Assembly: GCA_003557605.1 (NCBI GenBank)
Contig: PWNW01000381.1
Location: 1 to 5,585, forward strand
Length of the DNA stretch: 5,585 nt
Origin: Spirochaetaceae bacterium
GTDB lineage: Bacteria > Spirochaetota > Spirochaetia > PWKH01
Direction of reading: 5' to 3'
Shown here: positions 5,533-5,585 of the stretch, piece after piece
How the letters are laid out: each line of letters opens with the position of its first letter
Position numbering within the stretch: the stretch's first letter is position 1
Translations under genes and position numbers: made by a program
The notes under the pieces: model-generated
The model's database searches: none
Told to the model about the DNA's origin: nothing
What the model saw: only the letters and a program-made list of their open reading frames with translations

Positions 5533-5585
5533 CGAAAGACAGCACATCTTCGTAGGACTTTTCGCTTTTCTCAATTGCCGCTGCA
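5513..5585 (-). CDS. C-terminal tail of an unidentified gene entering from the right edge
   Basis: On the minus strand the frame from 5584 reads 23 codons to a TAA at 5513-5515. The residues include AIEKSEKSYEDVLSFVKNGKR, a plausible amphipathic helix with a basic end, typical of a real C-terminus. The gene runs on beyond the window, so length and family cannot be given. Its direction is opposite to the integrase-like ORF. It would be the first visible cargo gene of the suspected island, but the evidence is only the quality of a short peptide and it could be chance. Confidence 0.35.
   Translation of the reverse strand, partial: AAAIEKSEKSYEDVLSFVKNGKR

Noticed and set aside
1..5585. CRISPR array, retron, toxin-antitoxin pair or riboswitch
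   Set aside because: No regularly spaced long repeats, reverse transcriptase motifs, paired small ORFs or recognisable aptamer folds were found on either strand.

Overview
The window looks like a bacterial chromosome of medium G+C, judged by eye to be near half. It has compact housekeeping genes on the left and centre and the edge of a probable integrated element on the right. Three things mildly suggest a free-living spirochaete-type bacterium: a GlnRS of the bacterial/eukaryotic type, an RlmK-like methyltransferase encoded on its own, and a tRNA gene without an encoded CCA. This assignment is an inference and not firm.

Positions 1-1305 (+) hold the 3' part of glnS (glutaminyl-tRNA synthetase), whose start lies before the window. 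It converges on a gene on the minus strand (1302-2225) for a class I SAM-dependent methyltransferase resembling the RlmK half of the 23S rRNA methyltransferase RlmKL. The two stop codons share the palindrome CTAG. A strong hairpin inside the methyltransferase coding end probably terminates glnS transcription.

A 62-bp divergent intergenic region (2226-2287) follows, with a good sigma70-type promoter pointing right. It drives a likely three-gene operon: a 153-residue protein I do not recognise (2288-2749), a phosphomannomutase/phosphoglucomutase (2746-4089, ATGA overlap with the preceding gene), and a UDP-glucose 4-epimerase, galE (4104-5075, 14-bp gap). Together these would supply hexose-1-phosphate and UDP-galactose for cell-surface glycoconjugates. 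The uridylyltransferase step is not encoded here.

A tRNA-Asn(GTT) gene (5129-5201) follows with its own promoter (TTGACA, 17 bp, TAAAGT) and a terminator at 5231-5266. Directly downstream are three 9-bp direct repeats spaced about one helical turn apart, then a perfect Shine-Dalgarno sequence and a short ORF (5317-5532). The first ~25 residues of that ORF resemble the N-terminus of a tyrosine recombinase, and the rest does not. The tail of another gene enters on the minus strand at the right edge (5513-5585). This reads as the left end of an island that used tRNA-Asn as its attachment site, with a broken integrase. No complete new defence or mobile system is visible; the cargo, if any, lies to the right of the window.
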